Shown: one piece after another, positions 7,412-15,216 of the stretch
How the letters are laid out: the number at the start of each line of letters is the position of its first letter
Position numbering within the stretch: position 1 is the stretch's first letter
Assembly: GCA_003551645.1 (NCBI GenBank)
Contig: PUND01000102.1
Coordinates: 1-41,624 of the forward strand
Source of the DNA: Phycisphaerae bacterium
GTDB lineage: Bacteria; Planctomycetota; Phycisphaerae; SM23-33
Direction: 5' to 3'
DNA: 41,624 nucleotides
Made by a program: the position numbers and the translations under genes
Notes under the pieces: model-generated
Database searches by the model: none
Seen by the model: the letters and a program-made list of their open reading frames with translations, nothing else
What the model was told of the DNA's origin: nothing

Positions 7412-8893
7412 TCAATACTGTTTGCGCTTACGGGCCGGGGGGATGCTCATGAGGTTGCGATATTTGGCGACGGTGCGGCGGGCGATGTCGATGCCGTGTT
7501 TTTTCAGCTCCGCCGCCAGCTTATCGTCGTTGAGCGGCCTGGACTTGTCCTCGTTGTCGATGATTTCGCGTAGCTTCGCCTTCACCGCATCCCAGGCGAC
7601 GTCGTCTCCGCCGGCGGTCGTGGTGCCGCCTGAGAAGAACATCCGCAGCGGAAAAATCCCACGCGGTGTCTGCACGTATTTGCCGGCGACGGCCCGGCTA
7701 ACGGTGGCCACGTGCACGCCTACACGATTGGCGACCTCGCTCATCGGAAGCGGCTTCAGCGCCTCCGGCCCATCGTCGAGAAACTCGCGCTGCGACCGGA
7801 AGACCTCTTCGGCCACCCGGCGAACCGTCTGTTGGCGCTGCTCGACGGCGCTTATGAGCCACTGTGCCGAGCGGATGTTCTGCCGGAGAAACTGCCGGGC
7901 CTTCTTGTCGGTGGCCCGGTCGCCCGCGAGCCGTTTGTACGAAGACGATATCCACATCCGGGGCGAGCTTCCGTCCGACATGGCCACGATAACCTCGCCG
8001 TCGTCGTCGACGTCCACCATCACATCGGGGACCAGCGCCGGAGCGGCGCTCTGGCCTATCAGCAGCCCCGGACGGGGGGTCAGATGGGAGAGATTCTCGA
8101 TGCCGGCCTTGATCTCATCGATGGTCCGCCCGGTCTTCTGGGCTATCTGCGGCAGGCGGTTCATCTCGATATCTTTGAGGAAATGGTCGACAAGCTCGGC
8201 TTCAAGCGAGACGTCCCTGCCGGTGTCGGCCTCGGCCGATAGTTGCAACTTCAGACATTCCTGGAGGTTCCTGGCGCCCACGCCCGGAGGGTCCAGCGAC
8301 TGCACCAGCCGAAGCGCCCGCTGCAAATGTTCCATCGTCACCGACTCGCCCGCCCGATCGGCAAGCTCCTCAAGCGGAGTGCGGAGGTAGCCGTCCTCGT
8401 CGATTTCGTCGATGATGATTTTGCCCGCCTCCAGGACCGGCGTCTCGCCATCCATGAACGACCACTGCTGCAGCAGGTATTCGTCGAGCGATTCCTCGCG
8501 AGCGGGGGTGTTGGCCATCGCCTCAAGCTTGCGGTCGCCGGCGCCGGTGTCCCTCGGACGGGGCGGCGCGGCGTCGGGGGCGATAACCTCCGGGCCGTAC
8601 TGATTCACGAAATCGTCCAGCCGCTCGAAGTCCTCCTGGTGGCCGTTGTCGTCGTCGACCACCATCATCTCCTCGCCGCGGTCCTCGCCCTTGCTGTCCT
8701 CGGCGGAATCCGGCTCAAGTGGTTCGGTATTGGCCTGGCGCATCTCAAGGACGGGGTTGGCCTGAAGCTCCGCCTCTATGCGTTCCTGCAAAGCCAGCAT
8801 CGGAAGCTGGAGGACCTCCATCGCCTGGATGATCCTCGGCGACAGCTTCATCTGTTGCTGAATCCGCAGTTGCTGGGAAGTGTCTAACCTCAT
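7412..8893 (-). CDS. rpoN: RNA polymerase sigma-54 factor RpoN
   Basis: Alternative sigma factor recognising -24/-12 promoters and requiring AAA+ activators. From ATG 8893 it has 493 residues: Region I starts MRLDTSQQLRIQQQMKLSPR, with the LQLPMLALQERIEAELQANPVLE activator-contact helices; then an acidic, low-complexity Region II (about 55-130); the core-binding domain; and the C-terminal DNA-binding part ending with the RpoN box IARRTVAKYR, which contacts the -24 element. The ATG has no Shine-Dalgarno. Instead a TTGGCT-17-TACAAT promoter ends 9 nt before it, which suggests a leaderless mRNA. recR lies upstream with a terminator between, so rpoN is its own unit. Length and domains are complete. 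Confidence 0.97.
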   Translation of the reverse strand: MRLDTSQQLRIQQQMKLSPRIIQAMEVLQLPMLALQERIEAELQANPVLEMRQANTEPLEPDSAEDSKGEDRGEEMMVVDDDNGHQEDFERLDDFVNQYGPEVIAPDAAPPRPRDTGAGDRKLEAMANTPAREESLDEYLLQQWSFMDGETPVLEAGKIIIDEIDEDGYLRTPLEELADRAGESVTMEHLQRALRLVQSLDPPGVGARNLQECLKLQLSAEADTGRDVSLEAELVDHFLKDIEMNRLPQIAQKTGRTIDEIKAGIENLSHLTPRPGLLIGQSAAPALVPDVMVDVDDDGEVIVAMSDGSSPRMWISSSYKRLAGDRATDKKARQFLRQNIRSAQWLISAVEQRQQTVRRVAEEVFRSQREFLDDGPEALKPLPMSEVANRVGVHVATVSRAVAGKYVQTPRGIFPLRMFFSGGTTTAGGDDVAWDAVKAKLREIIDNEDKSRPLNDDKLAAELKKHGIDIARRTVAKYRNLMSIPPARKRKQY

Positions 8894-8902
8894 GACAAAG
8901 AC

Positions 8903-8931
8903 ATTGTACACCCCGTCGGGGAGTTAGCCAA
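8903..8931 (-). promoter_or_regulatory. Candidate sigma-70-type promoter of rpoN giving a leaderless mRNA
   Basis: On the minus strand TTGGCT (complement of 8926-8931), a 17-bp spacer and TACAAT (complement of 8903-8908) lead to a start site predicted 1-3 nt before the ATG at 8893. The absence of any ribosome site before that ATG supports leaderless use. Confidence 0.5.
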
Positions 8932-8934
8932 CGG

Positions 8935-8947
8935 CCTGTCCGACAGG
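8935..8947. promoter_or_regulatory. Perfect 13-bp palindrome upstream of the rpoN promoter
   Basis: CCTGTC-C-GACAGG sits 3 bp upstream of the -35 hexamer of the predicted rpoN promoter, a typical position for an operator or activator site. No regulator is identified. Confidence 0.4.
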
Positions 8948-9044
8948 GGCTGAGATTTCCGGCTTTTTTTGCACCGGTACGGTGGGGGCGGGACAAAACT
9001 TGTGCGAATCGTTCGGAATTCGGCGAATCGGCCAAATACGCCCG

Positions 9045-9066
9045 AAAACCGGCGGCCGGCCGGTTT
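9045..9066 (-). terminator. Probable intrinsic terminator downstream of recR
   Basis: On the minus strand, 8-bp arms AAACCGGC and GCCGGTTT (9059-9066 and 9046-9053) with a 5-nt loop run into a short T tract. It lies 30 nt past the recR stop and separates recR from rpoN. Confidence 0.6.
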
Positions 9067-9095
9067 GTGGCCGCATCACGGCCCGGCGGCTTCGG

Positions 9096-9695
9096 CTACA
9101 GCTTCCGTCGTTCACTGAGCGCGTCGGAGAGGATTGACTTGTTCGCGTATTCTATCTGTCCGCCGGCCGGCAGACCGCGGGCCAGTCGCGTAAGCTTCAC
9201 GCCCAGCGGCTCCAGCAGCCCGGCTATGTGCAGAGAGGTCGCATCGCCGGCGACGTTCGGGTTCGTCGCCAGGATGACCTCATCCACCCCGCCGCCGCGC
9301 GCTCGCTCCACCAGCGCATCAATTGTCAGGTCCTCCGGCTCCATCCCCTCCAGCGGCGCGATGTGCCCCATCAGAACGTGATAGACGCCGCTGTAGGCCC
9401 CGGTGGACTCAACCGCCAGCAGGTCCTTCGGCTCCTCCACCACGCAGACCAGCGACTTGTCGCGGCGGGGGTCGGAGCAGATTTCGCACACCTCCCGGTC
9501 GGTCAGGTTGAAGCACTCCCGGCACGGCCGGATGCGGGTCTTCACGTCGCGGATGGCCTCGGCCAGCGACATTGCCTCGTCTTCGGGGCACTTGAGCAGA
9601 TGAAACGCCAGCCGCTCGGCCGTGCGCGCACCGATGCCCGGAAGCTCTCGGAGCTTCTCAATCAGCCGCTCGATCGTTTCGCAATAGTCGGACAC
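9096..9695 (-). CDS. recR: Recombination mediator RecR
   Basis: RecFOR-pathway protein that helps RecA load at single-strand gaps. The 199-residue protein is full length: helix-hairpin-helix with LPGIGARTAERLAFHLL (residues 18-34), a four-cysteine zinc finger (CRECFNLTDREVCEIC, C58-C73), a Toprim domain with VVEEPKDLLAVE, GVYHVLMGHIAPLEG and VILATNPNVAGDAT, and the C-terminal LARGLPAGGQIEYANK. The start is GTG 9695; no in-frame ATG lies upstream and there is no Shine-Dalgarno. In many bacteria recR follows dnaX and ybaB, but neither is next to it here; the upstream neighbour is gcvT. Confidence 0.97.
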   Translation of the reverse strand: MSDYCETIERLIEKLRELPGIGARTAERLAFHLLKCPEDEAMSLAEAIRDVKTRIRPCRECFNLTDREVCEICSDPRRDKSLVCVVEEPKDLLAVESTGAYSGVYHVLMGHIAPLEGMEPEDLTIDALVERARGGGVDEVILATNPNVAGDATSLHIAGLLEPLGVKLTRLARGLPAGGQIEYANKSILSDALSERRKL

Positions 9696-9821
9696 TTTTG
9701 TGGATAATGGCCAAGAGCCAGGGGGCGGTACTTACTAATTGGCCTGTCTGATAATACCGGCACCCCCCGCCATCTCGCCAGACGCAACAGGCGCGCGGCG
9801 TCTCAGCCCGGAGGGCGACGG

Positions 9822-10946
9822 TTAGGAAGTGTACTTGACGAATCGCCTCTTTGCGACCCTGGCCGGGTGCAGGCCATCGCCGACAGGAATGCACAGGTCC
9901 GTGCCCGCTTCGGCGACGTCCGGCGTGACATACGCCAGCAGCAGCAGTTTGTCGAGATTCGGGCTGTAGGTGCCGCTGGTAACGGCCCCGGCGTTGCTGC
10001 CGTCGGGCCTGAGCACGGACATGCCCATTCGCGGTATAACCTGTTCGCCGGCGGCGCCATCGGGCAGGTCCGAAGCGATACCCACAAGCCGGCGCTTCGG
10101 CCCGGCTTCGCACAGCTTGCGGACGGCGTCTCGGCCCAGGAAGTCCTTGTCGGTATTCACCAGGTACATCAGTCCGGCGGTCGCCGGATCCACGGTCTGG
10201 TCTATCTCGTGGCCGTAGGCCGGCAGGCCGGCCTCGATCCGCAGCACATCCCGGGCCGCCTCCCCGGCCGGCGGGATTGCATTTTCGCCGGCGGTCTGCG
10301 TGGCGAAGTCCCACGCCCGAGAGGCGAACATGTTCGGCAGTATCACCTCGACGCTCCACAGGTCGCTGTAGCCGGACCGCATGGCGATATAACGCGCCAC
10401 CAGCAGAGAGCCGACACGCACCTGCCGCCGCGAAAGCCCCGACACCTTTTCGGGCAGGAACGCATCCAGCATCGCGGCGGCCGACGGGCCTGCGACGGCG
10501 ACCTGGCAGGTCATCTCCGTCTGATCGTCCACCTTCACGTCGAACCGCTCGGCATGGGCCAGGAGATGGGCCAGTATCTTATCGCGGTTGCAGGGGCTGG
10601 TGGTCAGCAGCCAGAAGCTCTCAAGACGGGCCAGCATGCACATGTCCATGATGCCGCCGGTCTCATCGCACAGCAGAGTCGGCTCGGCCGTGTCGTCCTC
10701 CTGGGTCTCCACGTCGTGCGTGCACAGGTAGGACAGCAGGTCCACCGCGCCGTCGCCCCGGATGCGGATTCTGCCGACCGGCGTTACGTCGAACAGCCCG
10801 GCGCGTTGACGGACCTCGACCGCCTCGTCCAGCGCCGATCTGAACGACAGCGGCACCTGCCAGCCGGCAAGCTCGCCCAGCTTGGCATCCATCGCGACAT
10901 GCCTGTCATGAAACGGCGTATTGCGAACTCCGCCTTCTTCGTTCAT
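9822..10946 (-). CDS. gcvT: Glycine cleavage system T protein (aminomethyltransferase)
   Basis: Transfers the methylene unit from aminomethyl-lipoyl H protein to tetrahydrofolate. The 374-residue product covers the whole family: NTPFHDRHVAMDAKLGELAGWQVPL near the start, the folate-binding core with VEVRQRAGLFDVTPVGRIRIRG and the T-protein middle domain (RSGYSDLWSVEVILPN; VLRIEAGLPAYGHEID), and the C-terminal barrel (AGAVTSGTYSPNLDKLLLLAYV). The start is ATG 10946, with GGAG eight bases upstream. The rest of the gcv genes (P and H proteins) are not in this window, so it is an isolated gcvT. YgfZ-like paralogs are less likely because the GcvT length and lipoyl-site region are kept. Confidence 0.93.
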   Translation of the reverse strand: MNEEGGVRNTPFHDRHVAMDAKLGELAGWQVPLSFRSALDEAVEVRQRAGLFDVTPVGRIRIRGDGAVDLLSYLCTHDVETQEDDTAEPTLLCDETGGIMDMCMLARLESFWLLTTSPCNRDKILAHLLAHAERFDVKVDDQTEMTCQVAVAGPSAAAMLDAFLPEKVSGLSRRQVRVGSLLVARYIAMRSGYSDLWSVEVILPNMFASRAWDFATQTAGENAIPPAGEAARDVLRIEAGLPAYGHEIDQTVDPATAGLMYLVNTDKDFLGRDAVRKLCEAGPKRRLVGIASDLPDGAAGEQVIPRMGMSVLRPDGSNAGAVTSGTYSPNLDKLLLLAYVTPDVAEAGTDLCIPVGDGLHPARVAKRRFVKYTS

Positions 10947-10995
10947 CTCTTTCGCTCCGTCCGGTCTTTCGCTCAGTGGATGGCTGTCGATGCTA

Positions 10996-11057
10996 CACAG
11001 AGGCGCGGAGGTACTGAGAGAGAATTCGAAAAAACTCTGCTTCCCTGCGCCTCTGTG
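10996..11057. repeat. 62-bp palindromic repeat, copy A
   Basis: Perfect 11-bp terminal inverted repeats, CACAGAGGCGC (10996-11006) and GCGCCTCTGTG (11047-11057), enclose an internal segment with an AACTCTGCTT core. It lies just upstream of the gcvT start. Further full copies occur at 12105-12166 and 12711-12771. Confidence 0.85.
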
Positions 11058-11100
11058 CCGCAGGCAGCCCATGCAAACCCGGTTCGTCCGCTCAGGCGGC

Positions 11101-11150
11101 GTCGGCCGATGTCATACAGAGGCGCAAAGCAGTACAGCAAACTCAGCACT
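11101..11150. repeat. Half copy of the CACAGAGGCGC palindromic repeat
   Basis: Left arm ACAGAGGCGC (11116-11125) with part of the internal segment, but no right arm. It directly follows copy A and reads like a decayed or truncated copy. Confidence 0.6.
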
Positions 11151-11274
11151 CGATGCGACTGCGTATCTATGCCACCGCCAGGCGGCCAAGACAACACCGG
11201 CCCGACTCATGGTATGCCGTCATCCGCCAGCTTGCCAGATGGAATGCATCGCGGGGTAAGGCCGGAAATGGTCG

Positions 11275-11303
11275 TTGCGGTTTCGGCCGGGACGACTTAC
11301 GAT
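11275..11303 (+). promoter_or_regulatory. Candidate promoter of the rhomboid gene
   Basis: TTGCGG (11275-11280), a 17-bp spacer and TACGAT (11298-11303) lie 42 bp upstream of the rhomboid ATG. Matches to the consensus are partial. Confidence 0.3.
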
Positions 11304-11345
11304 AATCGCAGCCATTTCGCGCAGACCTGGTACGGGAGTGAAAAC

Positions 11346-12074
11346 ATGCTGATTCCCATCGGGGTGGATGTTCCGACAAACCGCCGACCCTGGGTCAATT
11401 ACCTGCTGATCGGCTCAATCATAGTCATCAGTTGGACGGCGTTCAGGAACGAGGAGGTTTTGTGCAGACTGTCGGGACTGGAGAGGACCACAAGGGAGGC
11501 GGAGTCCTGGGGGCTGACACTCACAGAGGTTGATTACGAGTTCAACCCGAGTCCGGTGATGTATCCCGTGCTGGCCATCACGTCGTCTTTTGTGCACGGC
11601 GGCGTCTGGCATCTGGCGGGCAACATGCTGTTCCTGTGGGTGTTCGGCAACGCCCTTAACTACAAGTTCGGCCATCTCCGGTATCTTAGTCTGTTTCTGC
11701 TGGCGGCGCTGATAAGTGGACTGGCCCACTACGCCACCAGCGACCTTGCAGCGGTCGGCGCATCCGGCGCCGTGTACGGTGTAATGGGTGCGTTCCTGGT
11801 GTTCTTTCCCCGCAACGACGTTCGGATGCTGTTGTGGATATTTGTATACATCCGCCCGTTCACCGTATCCAGCATATGGATGATACTCATGTGGGTCGCC
11901 TGGGACGTTTACTATACGGTAACGGGCGCCGAGACCGGCGTCGCTCACTGGGCCCACCTGGGCGGCTTCATTGCCGGCTTCGGGATGGCCATTGCCCTGG
12001 CTGTGAAGGGCATCATCCAAGCCGATGCCGACGAACAGACGCTGCTGGAGCTGTTCGGGAAATCATCGCGTTAG
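11346..12074 (+). CDS. Rhomboid-family intramembrane serine protease
   Basis: A 242-residue membrane protein that should cleave transmembrane substrates within the bilayer. Six or so hydrophobic helices are visible. The catalytic dyad is intact: Ser140 in GASGAVYG (138-145) and His204 in HWAHLGGF. The HLAGN motif (89-93), which lines the oxyanion hole region, is also present. The N-terminal segment MLIPIGVDVPTNRRPWVNYLL resembles the bacterial rhomboid subgroup that opens with MIPLRD-type sequence. ATG 11346 follows GGGAGTG at a normal distance. Palindromic repeats flank the gene on both sides. Substrate unknown. Confidence 0.93.
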   Translation: MLIPIGVDVPTNRRPWVNYLLIGSIIVISWTAFRNEEVLCRLSGLERTTREAESWGLTLTEVDYEFNPSPVMYPVLAITSSFVHGGVWHLAGNMLFLWVFGNALNYKFGHLRYLSLFLLAALISGLAHYATSDLAAVGASGAVYGVMGAFLVFFPRNDVRMLLWIFVYIRPFTVSSIWMILMWVAWDVYYTVTGAETGVAHWAHLGGFIAGFGMAIALAVKGIIQADADEQTLLELFGKSSR

Positions 12075-12104
12075 CGTTCGAACAGCGGACGTCGGTTGAT
12101 GCCA

Positions 12105-12166
12105 CACAGAGGGGCAGAGCAACTGAGAAAACACTAGAAAAAACTCTGCTTCTCTGGGCCTCCGTG
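12105..12166. repeat. 62-bp palindromic repeat, copy B
   Basis: Arms CACAGAGGGGC (12105-12115) and GGGCCTCCGTG (12156-12166), same length and same AAAAACTCTGCTT internal core as copy A. It lies 31 bp after the rhomboid stop. Confidence 0.8.
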
Positions 12167-12188
12167 TCGCAAGCGCGGTTGACTTCGC

Positions 12189-12536
12189 CTATGTCAGCGC
12201 CAGTCCCAGAGCGCCCAGGAACAGCCCCACCAGAACCAGGCGGAGGAACCACGAGACCACCACGATAATCACCGCGCCGAACAGGTCCACGTCAAACCAC
12301 TTGACCATCAGTGCCCAGAACACCACGAATCCCACCGCCCATGACAGCAGGTGGTGGAGCGGGTCAAGTGCGACCGAGATGATGTTGCCCGCCGCCGCCA
12401 CCACGGCCAGCTTCCACAAGGTTTCCGGCCAGGGCGGCATCGAGAACTCCGCAAGCTTCTGGGCGATCGGTATGATGATTATCAGGGACACCCACGTAAT
12501 CACCGTTCCGATGAGGAATACAAGGACATATTCCAT
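12189..12536 (-). CDS. Small integral membrane protein, unknown function
   Basis: A 115-residue, very hydrophobic protein with about four transmembrane segments (residues 3-27, 40-58, 62-80 and 85-113) and little else. Prolines and a tryptophan pair (MPPWPETLWK) sit in the first loop. ATG 12536 has an excellent ribosome site (AGGAGA, 7-nt spacer), which argues it is a real gene. It is convergent with the rhomboid gene and co-directional with rnr, but palindromic repeats separate it from both. I do not recognise a family. Confidence 0.75.
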   Translation of the reverse strand: MEYVLVFLIGTVITWVSLIIIIPIAQKLAEFSMPPWPETLWKLAVVAAAGNIISVALDPLHHLLSWAVGFVVFWALMVKWFDVDLFGAVIIVVVSWFLRLVLVGLFLGALGLALT

Positions 12537-12579
12537 CTGCGAATCTCCTTTCCAAGACAGGGGAACCGCTCAGTTAGCG

Positions 12580-12654
12580 TCTATACATCATAGGCGGAGA
12601 CGTCCGGCGCCACAGATAAGAAAGCACCCCCTTCGCCGCTCCGCGCCTCTGTAT
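12580..12654. repeat. Degenerate copy of the palindromic repeat
   Basis: The right arm GCGCCTCTGTA (12643-12653) is well kept. The left arm around 12590-12600 (AGGCGGAG) has decayed, and the internal part is shortened. It sits directly upstream of the small membrane protein gene. Confidence 0.5.
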
Positions 12655-12710
12655 CGCAAGCAGCCCACGTAGGCCCGGGCCGGTAGCTCAGTGGGCGTCT
12701 GTCGATGCCA

Positions 12711-12771
12711 CACAGAGACGCATAAGAACTGAGAAAGCATTCGAAAAACTCTGCTGCTCTGCGCCTCTGTG
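12711..12771. repeat. 61-bp palindromic repeat, copy D
   Basis: Arms CACAGAGACGC (12711-12721) and GCGCCTCTGTG (12761-12771), with ATTCGAAAAACTCTGCT in the middle, nearly the same as copy A. It lies 48 bp past the rnr stop. Confidence 0.85.
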
Positions 12772-12819
12772 TCGCAAGAACATGCCGTCGGCGGGCTGAA
12801 GGAGCAAACAGCTTCTGGC

Positions 12820-15183
12820 CTATCCCTTACGGCCTGAGCCGCCTTTGCCCTTGCCCTGGCGGGATTTTCGCGGTCTGCCGCCTTTGCCGGTGGTCCTGGT
12901 CTTCGCCTTGCCTTTTCTGCCGCCGGCCGGGCCTTTTTTGCCGGCCGACCCGGCTTTCGGCTTGTCGCCTTTGGGCTTGCCGTCCTTGCCTTTGGGCTTT
13001 CCTTTCGCGCCGGCTTTGGGTTTGCCCTTCTTGCCGCCTTTGCCACCGCGTCGGCCCTGGGGTTCTATTTCCCGAGCCGGGACAAGCGAAAGCTGCCGGC
13101 TGGGTATGTCCACGTTGGCAAGTCGGACCTCGATCTCATCACCGATGCGGAAGCGCTTCCCGGACATCTCGCCTCGGACCTGCCCGTACTGCGGCTGGAC
13201 CTCCCACCAGTCGTCGCCGAGGTCCGGCAGGCGGATCAGGCCGTCGATGAGGAACCGCTCCAACTGCACGAACACGCCGAAGTTCGTCACGCCGGTTACC
13301 ACGCCGGGGAAGCTCTGGCCGACCTTGTCCTGGAGGAACTGAAGTACCAGCACCTCGCGCAGCTCGTTTTCGGCGCCTTCGGCGCGTCGCTCGGCGGCCG
13401 TGCAGTGCTCGCCGAGCTTGACCAGCTCGTCCAGGTCCTCCGGCGGGCGGTCCTGCAGGTTCCCCCGAAGGTACTCGGCCAGCAGGCGATGCACCGTCAA
13501 ATCCGGATACCGGCGGATGGGGCTGGTGAAGTGACAGTAGTGGCTGCTGGCCAGGGCGTAGTGCCCTATCTTCATCGGCGAATATTCGGCCTGCTGGAAG
13601 GTCTTGAGAACCGCGAGGTTCACCGCGTAGCTCTCCGGCCGGCCCTTGACGGCCGCCAGCAGTTCCTGCACGTCCTTGCGGGTGAGGTTCTTCGGTATCT
13701 TGTGTCCGCACGCGCGCACGAAGGCGCCGAGCTGCTTGCCGCCCTCGGCGTCGGGGTCCGGGTGTATGCGTCTGAGATATTGCCGGTTCAGCCGCTCGAA
13801 AAGCTCCGCGACGGCCTCGTTGGCCTCCACCATGAACATTTCGATTATGGTGTGGGTGTAGGACTGGTCCTCGGGCACGGCGTCGGCGACGCGGTCGTTC
13901 TCGTCGAAGACCAGCTCCACCTCCGGCAAATCGAGATGGATCATGCCGTCTTCACGGCGCCTCTGCTCGATGCGCTTGGCCAGGGCGTGCAGATCCCTCA
14001 ACAGCGATACGACGTGCGACTCCACGCCGTCGGACCGGCCGTCGATCACCCGCTGGGCCTGTTCGTAGGTCAGCCGCCGGGCCGAGCGGATTACCGTCTC
14101 GGCGAAGTCGGTCTTGACGCGCCGTCCGGAACCGTCGTAGGTGATGAACACGCTCTTGGCGTATCGCGGCTCGCCCTCCTGCAAGCTGCACACGCCGTTG
14201 GAGAGCACCTCCGGGAGCATCGGAATCACGCGCCGCGGGAAGTACACGCTCGTCCCGCGCTGCTTCGCCTCGGCGTCCAGGTCCGAACCCTCGACTACGA
14301 AGTGCGAGACGTCGGCTATGTGAATGCCCAGTGTGGTCGTGCCGTCTCCGTTGTCGCGTATGCTCACCGCATCGTCGAAGTCGCGAGCGTCCGGCGGGTC
14401 GATGGTCACCAGAGTCTCGTCGAATAGTTCTCGACGGCCTCCGGTATCCTCTCCGTCGAAGCGTTCGATCGCCCGGCGGGCATCGGCGAGTGCCTGTTCG
14501 GAAAACTCCTCGGCAAGCCCATGCGCCCGGATGACCGAGCGCGTCTCGACCTCAAGCTCGCCCTCGTCGCCGAGCTTTTCGACAATCACGCCGGTGGGCA
14601 AATCGCCGCGCTTGCCGTACTTGACTATCTCGGCAATCACCTTGGTTCCGGGCTTCGGGCCTGCCTCGCCGATGTCCTTGACGACTATCGGCGTGGTCAT
14701 GTCCCTCCCGTCGGGCATGACAAACCAGTAGCTCTCCGCCTTCCTGAGCGTACCGACGAAGCGGTTCTCGCCCCGCTGGAGTATCTCGACTATCTCACCC
14801 CGGTAGATATCCTCTCCGTCCCGTCTGCCGCGGGATGTTACCTTCGCGACCACCTCGTCGCCGCTCATCGCGCCGGCGGTGGCCTCCGGCGGTATGAACA
14901 AATCGCCATGGCTGTTGGGCGTCTCCGGCACGACGAACCCGAACCCGCGGGGATGGGCGCTGAAAAAGCCCACGATTGTGCTCGACGGCTCCGGCAGCAT
15001 CAGGGCGTTCTTGGCGCCCATGACCACCCGCCCCGAATCACGCAGCGTCTTGACCGCCTGACGGAACGTGCCGTAATCCTCTTCGGAGATGCCCATCCGG
15101 CGGGCAAGCTGCCTCGGCTTAACGGGTGTATAACTGCTGTCGGAGAGGTATTTCAGAATAGCGTCAATGTAGCGCTGCGGCAT
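12820..15183 (-). CDS. rnr: Ribonuclease R (RNase II/RNB family 3'-5' exoribonuclease)
   Basis: Processive 3'-5' exonuclease that degrades structured RNA. The 787-residue product has a winged-helix start (MPQRYIDAILKYL; RQLARRMGISEEDYGTF), cold-shock OB folds (VGFFSAHPRGFGFVVPE, about 72-88), the RNB catalytic domain with DPPDARDFDDAVSI carrying the metal-binding aspartates, HYCHFTSPIRRYPDLTVHR, and a C-terminal S1 domain (GVVTGVTNFGVFVQLE). The last 78 residues (710-787) are almost only Lys, Gly, Arg, Pro and Ala, longer and more repetitive than the usual basic tail. In E. coli the lysine-rich tail links RNase R to ribosomes and trans-translation. ATG 15183 has AAGGA upstream. It is divergent from the UroD-like gene across 33 bp. 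Confidence 0.96.
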   Translation of the reverse strand: MPQRYIDAILKYLSDSSYTPVKPRQLARRMGISEEDYGTFRQAVKTLRDSGRVVMGAKNALMLPEPSSTIVGFFSAHPRGFGFVVPETPNSHGDLFIPPEATAGAMSGDEVVAKVTSRGRRDGEDIYRGEIVEILQRGENRFVGTLRKAESYWFVMPDGRDMTTPIVVKDIGEAGPKPGTKVIAEIVKYGKRGDLPTGVIVEKLGDEGELEVETRSVIRAHGLAEEFSEQALADARRAIERFDGEDTGGRRELFDETLVTIDPPDARDFDDAVSIRDNGDGTTTLGIHIADVSHFVVEGSDLDAEAKQRGTSVYFPRRVIPMLPEVLSNGVCSLQEGEPRYAKSVFITYDGSGRRVKTDFAETVIRSARRLTYEQAQRVIDGRSDGVESHVVSLLRDLHALAKRIEQRRREDGMIHLDLPEVELVFDENDRVADAVPEDQSYTHTIIEMFMVEANEAVAELFERLNRQYLRRIHPDPDAEGGKQLGAFVRACGHKIPKNLTRKDVQELLAAVKGRPESYAVNLAVLKTFQQAEYSPMKIGHYALASSHYCHFTSPIRRYPDLTVHRLLAEYLRGNLQDRPPEDLDELVKLGEHCTAAERRAEGAENELREVLVLQFLQDKVGQSFPGVVTGVTNFGVFVQLERFLIDGLIRLPDLGDDWWEVQPQYGQVRGEMSGKRFRIGDEIEVRLANVDIPSRQLSLVPAREIEPQGRRGGKGGKKGKPKAGAKGKPKGKDGKPKGDKPKAGSAGKKGPAGGRKGKAKTRTTGKGGRPRKSRQGKGKGGSGRKG

Positions 15184-15216
15184 ATACTCATCCTTTTACG
15201 GAACCATCGGTTGGAA

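Noticed and set aside
8961-8970. Run of seven T after a short GC region on the plus strand (8964-8970)
   Set aside because: No proper stem precedes it and no plus-strand gene ends nearby, so it is not a terminator.
9867-12074. 735-codon plus-strand reading frame running through gcvT and ending as the rhomboid gene
   Set aside because: Only the rhomboid part (from 11346) has protein features; the rest is antisense to gcvT and crosses repeats.
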